Assembly: GCA_017624155.1 (NCBI GenBank)
Contig: JAGANS010000038.1
Span: 1 to 42,966, forward strand
DNA: 42,966 nucleotides
Direction: 5' to 3'
From: Muribaculaceae bacterium
GTDB taxonomy: Bacteria > Bacteroidota > Bacteroidia > Bacteroidales > Muribaculaceae
Shown one piece after another: positions 39,780 to 42,966 of the stretch. The notes under the pieces were generated by a model that saw only the letters and a list, made by a program, of their open reading frames with translations, ran no database searches and was not told the DNA's origin. Position numbers and translations under genes: made by a program. Numbering within the stretch: the stretch's first letter is position 1; every line of letters begins with the position of its first letter.

Positions 39780-40754
39780 ATGTTTTTTATGGAATCCAAT
39801 CCTTATTGTACGCAGGCCACTGTATCTGTGGCCACTTATTCCGACACACCGCTCAGGTTCAAGCCTATCACCGATGCCGACATGCCGCTTATAAACGGCC
39901 TGTTGCAGACCGGCATCAGTCGCACGTGCGATTACACCGCCGGCGGCATATTCATGTGGATTGATTATTTCGGATATGAATACTGTGTGTATCGGGACAC
40001 CTTGTTTATCAAGGGTCGCACCGAGAACTGCCGCTGCGAGACGGCTTTCATGCTCCCTGTGGGTGCTATGCCGCTCGACGAGTCGGTGGCGCTCGTCCTC
40101 GATTATTGCCGAGCCAAGAGCCTGCCGCCGGTGTTCTCGGCCGTGCCTGACGACCGCCTCGACGCCCTTGTCGACATACTCGGCGATGGCGCCGATATAG
40201 AACCGCTTGACGACTGGGCCGACTACCTGTATGACATCAGGCAGCTGGCTACCCTCACCGGGAAGGCCATGAGCAAGAAGCGCAATCATGTGAACCGCTT
40301 CTGCGAGGCCAATCCGGGATGGATGCTGACGCCGCTCGGCTGTGAAGATCTGCCCGACATCATAATATTTCTGGAAGAAAACGCTATCGGCGACAAGGCT
40401 GACGAGGGCATGGCTGTATACGAGCACGACGAGTGCCGGCGTGTACTTGATCATTATAGCTCGTACCCGTTTGAGGGTGCAGTGCTGCGGCTGGTCTCGG
40501 GCGAGATAGCGGCGTTTGCCGTCGGCGAGGTCATCGCTGACACGCTGTATGTGCATATCGAGAAGATCAGCCACGATGTGTCAGGCGCCGGAGCCGCCAT
40601 CGGACATTTCTTTGCCCGGTATATGCTTGAGCGCCATCCCGGCCTGCGGTATTGCAACCGCGAGGAGGATTGTGGCGATCCCGGCCTGCGCGAGGCCAAA
40701 ATGCAATATCACCCCGTGGCCCTGCTGCGCAAGTATAATGTCAGAGTAATTTGA
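39780..40754 (+). CDS. DUF2156 domain protein (phosphatidylglycerol lysyltransferase C-terminal-like)
   Basis: The product is 324 aa. The start could be at 39780 or three codons on at MESNPYCTQA. Two GNAT-like halves are visible: an N-terminal one with FKPITDADMPLINGLL and a C-terminal one with LSKKRNHVNRF-type (here MSKKRNHVNRFCEANPG), VYIEKISHDV-type (here YVHIEKIS) and YCNREEDCGDPGLREAK. The family transfers groups to lipids or peptides in other bacteria; the substrate here is unknown and no membrane helices are present. It converges on dnaX with a 14-bp overlap of the two coding ends. Confidence 0.85.
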   Translation: MFFMESNPYCTQATVSVATYSDTPLRFKPITDADMPLINGLLQTGISRTCDYTAGGIFMWIDYFGYEYCVYRDTLFIKGRTENCRCETAFMLPVGAMPLDESVALVLDYCRAKSLPPVFSAVPDDRLDALVDILGDGADIEPLDDWADYLYDIRQLATLTGKAMSKKRNHVNRFCEANPGWMLTPLGCEDLPDIIIFLEENAIGDKADEGMAVYEHDECRRVLDHYSSYPFEGAVLRLVSGEIAAFAVGEVIADTLYVHIEKISHDVSGAGAAIGHFFARYMLERHPGLRYCNREEDCGDPGLREAKMQYHPVALLRKYNVRVI

Positions 40755-42513
40755 GGTGGAAGTCTTTGTAGAATTTGGCGAATGACTCGTCGGCAAGCAG
40801 ATGTTTGAGCACCTGCGAGTCGGACCAGAATTCAGGCCCGAGTCCTGATGACTGTATCTCGGTGTGGAGGCTCCAGGCGTCGTTGCGCAGGGCATTGCGT
40901 ATATATGCGACGAGCTCGTCGATATTGTCGTTGAGCTGGATGGCAGCTGCCGGATCGAGTTTTATGACCCAAGAGTCGGCGATTTCGCTTGGAGCCGGAG
41001 TGAAGTTATTGATGAGCGTGAACAGTGCGGGCAGCTCTTTCTCTTTCAGAGCACCGAATGCCCGCCATGCGTCAAGCACCTGCCGGGCATCATATTGCTC
41101 GCGGCGGTTGTGGAATGTCGCTTTTTCGCCGGTATTGGCTGAGTTGCCGTGAATCGACAGGCCGCCGAGCCTTATGGGCGCGGGCGGCTGTTCACGGCGT
41201 GTGGAGCGCGGCACGGCTACATATTCGCCCGGGCGATGCCGGTCGGCTTGTGCGGCCTGCGCGGCCGGTTTGGGCGGCTGTTGCTGTGCCGGAGCTTGCT
41301 GCTGCGCCTTTTGGGCAGCAGCGGCAGCCGAGCTTGCCGGGGCGGACGTGGCCTGTTGCGCCTCCGGCTTTTTTATGGGTTTGATTGGCCCCCCGGCCCG
41401 ACCACTTTTAATAGTCGAGGGGCTTAGAAGTTGGGCGATACGGATCAGTGTGAGTTCGACAAGCAGCTGTTTGTTGCCCGAGGCCCGGTAGTTGAGGTCG
41501 GCGTCGTTACATAGTCCCATAGCCGCGTACAGGAAGTCGGGCTTAAGCGTGGCGGCCTGAGCGGCGATGTCGGCCCGCAGGTCGTCGGGGAGATCGAGCA
41601 GCGGCAGCGTTGCGGGGGATGAGGCCAGCATGAGTTCGCGGAGATACTCGCCCAATCCGTTGATAAAGAACAGCGCGTCGAAGCCCTTGCGCCGGACCTC
41701 GTTGAATACCAGCAGAGCGGCGGGTATGTCGCCCTTGACAAATGCGTCGACGAGGCGCTTGTAATACGAGGAGTCGAGCACGTTGAGGCTCGCTGTCGTG
41801 CCCTCGTAGGTGACGTTGCCGTGGGCGGATGCGGCCACCTGGTCGAATATCGACAGGGCGTCGCGCATGGCTCCGTCGGCCTGTCGGGCTATGACGTTGA
41901 GGGCCGCCGGCTCGGCAGTGATGCCCTGATCGGCAGCCACGCGGCCGAGATGTGCCACAATATCGGCGACGGTTATGCGGTTGAAGTCGTAAATCTGGCA
42001 GCGCGACAGGATTGTTGGGATGATCTTGTGCTTCTCGGTGGTAGCGAGGATGAATATGACATACGACGGCGGCTCCTCGAGGGTCTTGAGGAAGGCATTG
42101 AACGCCGCTGTCGACAGCATGTGTACCTCGTCGATGATGAACACACGGTAGCGGCCGCGGGTCGGTGGAATCTGCACCTGCTCGATGATGCTCTTGATGT
42201 CCTCGATGCCGTTGTGTGAGGCGGCGTCAAGCTCGACGATATTGAGCGAGTTGCCGTCGTTGAACGCGCGGCATGACTCACACTCGTTGCATGCCTCGCC
42301 GTCGGGGCCGGGATTGAGGCAGTTGATGGTTTTGGCGAAGATGCGCGCGCACGACGTCTTGCCTACGCCACGCGAGCCGCAGAACAGATAGGCGTGGGCC
42401 AGACGGTCGGTGGCGATGGCGTTTTTCAGGGTGGATGTCAGCGCCTGCTGTCCCACCACCGAGGCAAAGGTCGACGGGCGGTATTTCCGCGCCGATACGA
42501 TATATTGTTCCAT
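40741..42513 (-). CDS. dnaX: DNA polymerase III subunit gamma/tau
   Basis: The product is 590 aa, started at MEQYIVSARKYRPSTFASVVGQQ. The clamp-loader ATPase has Walker A GSRGVGKT (46-53), a zinc module with C65, C75, C78 and C81, the Walker B DEVH (128-131), and sensor SRC (170-172). Domains II and III follow to about residue 350, then an alanine/glutamine/proline linker and a C-terminal tau-like domain. No obvious slippery A-run for a short gamma form was noticed in the linker. DnaX is the motor of the replisome clamp loader. A -7 box ends 5 nt before the start codon. Confidence 0.95.
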   Translation of the reverse strand: MEQYIVSARKYRPSTFASVVGQQALTSTLKNAIATDRLAHAYLFCGSRGVGKTSCARIFAKTINCLNPGPDGEACNECESCRAFNDGNSLNIVELDAASHNGIEDIKSIIEQVQIPPTRGRYRVFIIDEVHMLSTAAFNAFLKTLEEPPSYVIFILATTEKHKIIPTILSRCQIYDFNRITVADIVAHLGRVAADQGITAEPAALNVIARQADGAMRDALSIFDQVAASAHGNVTYEGTTASLNVLDSSYYKRLVDAFVKGDIPAALLVFNEVRRKGFDALFFINGLGEYLRELMLASSPATLPLLDLPDDLRADIAAQAATLKPDFLYAAMGLCNDADLNYRASGNKQLLVELTLIRIAQLLSPSTIKSGRAGGPIKPIKKPEAQQATSAPASSAAAAAQKAQQQAPAQQQPPKPAAQAAQADRHRPGEYVAVPRSTRREQPPAPIRLGGLSIHGNSANTGEKATFHNRREQYDARQVLDAWRAFGALKEKELPALFTLINNFTPAPSEIADSWVIKLDPAAAIQLNDNIDELVAYIRNALRNDAWSLHTEIQSSGLGPEFWSDSQVLKHLLADESFAKFYKDFHLKLL

Positions 42514-42518
42514 GGCTA

Positions 42519-42526
42519 CAAATTTA
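42519..42526 (-). promoter_or_regulatory. -7 box (TAAATTTG) abutting dnaX
   Basis: The minus strand reads TAAATTTG, then TAGCC, then the dnaX ATG at 42513. No TTTG is found about 20 bp upstream, where a doubled 7-mer TAAGTAG (42541-42554, plus strand) sits. Confidence 0.5.
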
Positions 42527-42596
42527 CGAAAATAAATCGATAAGTAGTAAGTAGTCATTGAAAATTAGTTTATATCTTCTGACGGATAATAATGCC

Positions 42597-42640
42597 AAAG
42601 GCCCCGTGGGTGTCGACATCACCACACAGGGCCTTTCTCT
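42597..42640. terminator. Terminator-like hairpin upstream of dnaX
   Basis: AAAGGCCC (42597-42604) pairs with GGGCCTTT (42629-42636), with an inner GGTG/CACC helix and a TCTCTT tail on the plus strand. No plus-strand gene precedes it, so it more likely ends a minus-strand transcript coming from the structured segment to its right. Confidence 0.6.
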
Positions 42641-42955
42641 TGCGGGAGTGCGGAGGGCCTGCCCTGCGCTGAAGCCGGACGCGGCTGATCAGGTTCTACT
42701 CAAAAACCGGGCCGGCTTTGCCGCCTTTTCCAAAGGGCGGGCTTTCCATCATGTCTGGAACAGGATCGCTGCGCGGGTGACCGGGAGGCGGGGACCGGCG
42801 GGGCCATCCGGATGCATCGGGCGCACGAGCAGTGCGGGCATACGGCTGGATGGCGGGGCCTTACTGTGGGCGATGCCGGTATCACGAGACGTCTCTCCGA
42901 GACTTATTCCGCTGATTATCTGGCTTGTCCCCAGGATTCTCCTGGGGTTTTCTCA
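42640..42955. other. GC-rich structured stretch without a supported gene
   Basis: No reading frame looks coding: the open frames are rich in arginine and proline and lack credible starts. Strong secondary structure is evident. A three-tier hairpin spans 42802-42854: GGCCATCC with GGATGGC(C), ATGC 42812-42815 with GCAT 42838-42841, and CGCAC 42822-42826 with GTGCG 42832-42836 around GAGCA. GTCTC/GAGAC pairs at 42891-42903. CCCCAGG (42929-42935) with CCTGGGG (42941-42947) is followed by TTTTCTC, a plus-strand terminator. I could not match tmRNA, RNase P RNA, SRP RNA or a cobalamin riboswitch. An unassigned structured RNA is possible on either strand. Confidence 0.4.
42929..42953 (+). terminator. 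Intrinsic terminator at the right edge
   Basis: CCCCAGG (42929-42935) and CCTGGGG (42941-42947) form a 7-bp GC-rich stem around ATTCT, followed by TTTTCTC. It fits the 3' end of a plus-strand transcript from the structured segment, though no promoter for it was found. Confidence 0.55.
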
Positions 42956-42966
42956 CTATCTGAGGG

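Noticed and set aside
39681-40574. N-terminal extension of coaX by about 300 codons
   Set aside because: The extension is antisense to the DUF2156 gene and upstream of the coaX promoter; the conserved DEGNSS start fixes the true N-terminus.
42700-42885. 61-aa minus-strand open frame with several cysteines
   Set aside because: The CPHCSCARC stretch looked like a zinc motif, but it is written by the three-tier hairpin and surrounded by low-complexity arginine/proline sequence, with no promoter.
42640-42966. RNase P RNA, tmRNA, SRP RNA or a cobalamin riboswitch
   Set aside because: I looked for GAAAGTCCGG-type P4, the tmRNA T-arm and CCA end, the SRP domain core and the B12 box on both strands and found none.

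Overview
The window looks like a chromosomal segment of a GC-rich member of the Bacteroidota, order Bacteroidales; a Muribaculaceae-like relative is my inference. The evidence is: repeated TAnnTTTG (-7) promoter boxes, several with a TTTG element about 20 bp upstream; almost no Shine-Dalgarno sequences at start codons; outer-membrane proteins and a Crp/Fnr regulator of Bacteroidales type; a TIGR03905-type TSCPD protein; and two secreted proteins ending in the YFNLQGV..YIRR tail common in this order. No rRNA, CRISPR array, prophage or intact insertion sequence was seen.

Layout. 1-3.1 kb: a perfect 44-bp palindrome and a large secreted adhesin-like protein. 3.2-6.3 kb: tsaB with a Crp/Fnr regulator (minus), then tRNA-Leu(TAA), a TSCPD protein and prfB with a programmed +1 frameshift (plus). 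6.3-7.0 kb: an AT-rich GNAT plus small-protein pair resembling a toxin-antitoxin module. 7.1-13.0 kb: two tandem paralogous TonB-receptor-like outer-membrane proteins. 13.3-16.4 kb: miaB, a sodium:neurotransmitter-type symporter and a small membrane protein (minus). 16.5-18.4 kb: a small membrane protein and a succinyl/acetyl-CoA transferase (plus). 18.6-19.8 kb: a secreted Big2-domain protein. 20.0-27.2 kb: a six-gene minus-strand operon (LytM pseudoenzyme, lipoprotein, dxr, rseP, RlmI-type methyltransferase, dipeptidyl peptidase III). 27.3-29.4 kb: an OmpA-family protein and a YczE-like membrane protein. 29.4-31.9 kb: a serine hydrolase, and a membrane protein overlapping a winged-helix regulator. 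31.9-33.1 kb: lrgAB preceded by a leader that carries both a terminator and a short ORF. 33.3-34.2 kb: a decayed Fic gene. 34.4 kb: tRNA-Leu(CAA). 34.5-39.7 kb: an operon of coaX, a FadL-like OMP, lptC, a CNNM/CBS protein and a histidine kinase. 39.8-42.5 kb: a DUF2156 protein and dnaX. 42.5-43.0 kb: a GC-rich, strongly structured stretch with no convincing gene.

Most genes are core functions: tRNA modification (tsaB, miaB), translation termination (prfB), isoprenoid and CoA synthesis (dxr, coaX), envelope biogenesis (rseP, lptC, OmpA) and replication (dnaX). Accessory features sit next to tRNA genes or between conserved blocks: the GNAT pair and the broken Fic gene, both AT-richer than their surroundings. 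The signals most worth following up are the lrgAB leader (promoter, mini-ORF overlapping an intrinsic terminator, ATGA junction with lrgA), the structured segment at the right edge, the four-unit heptad repeat arrays, the -7 boxes that abut start codons, and the operator-like half-site cluster left in front of the dead Fic gene.
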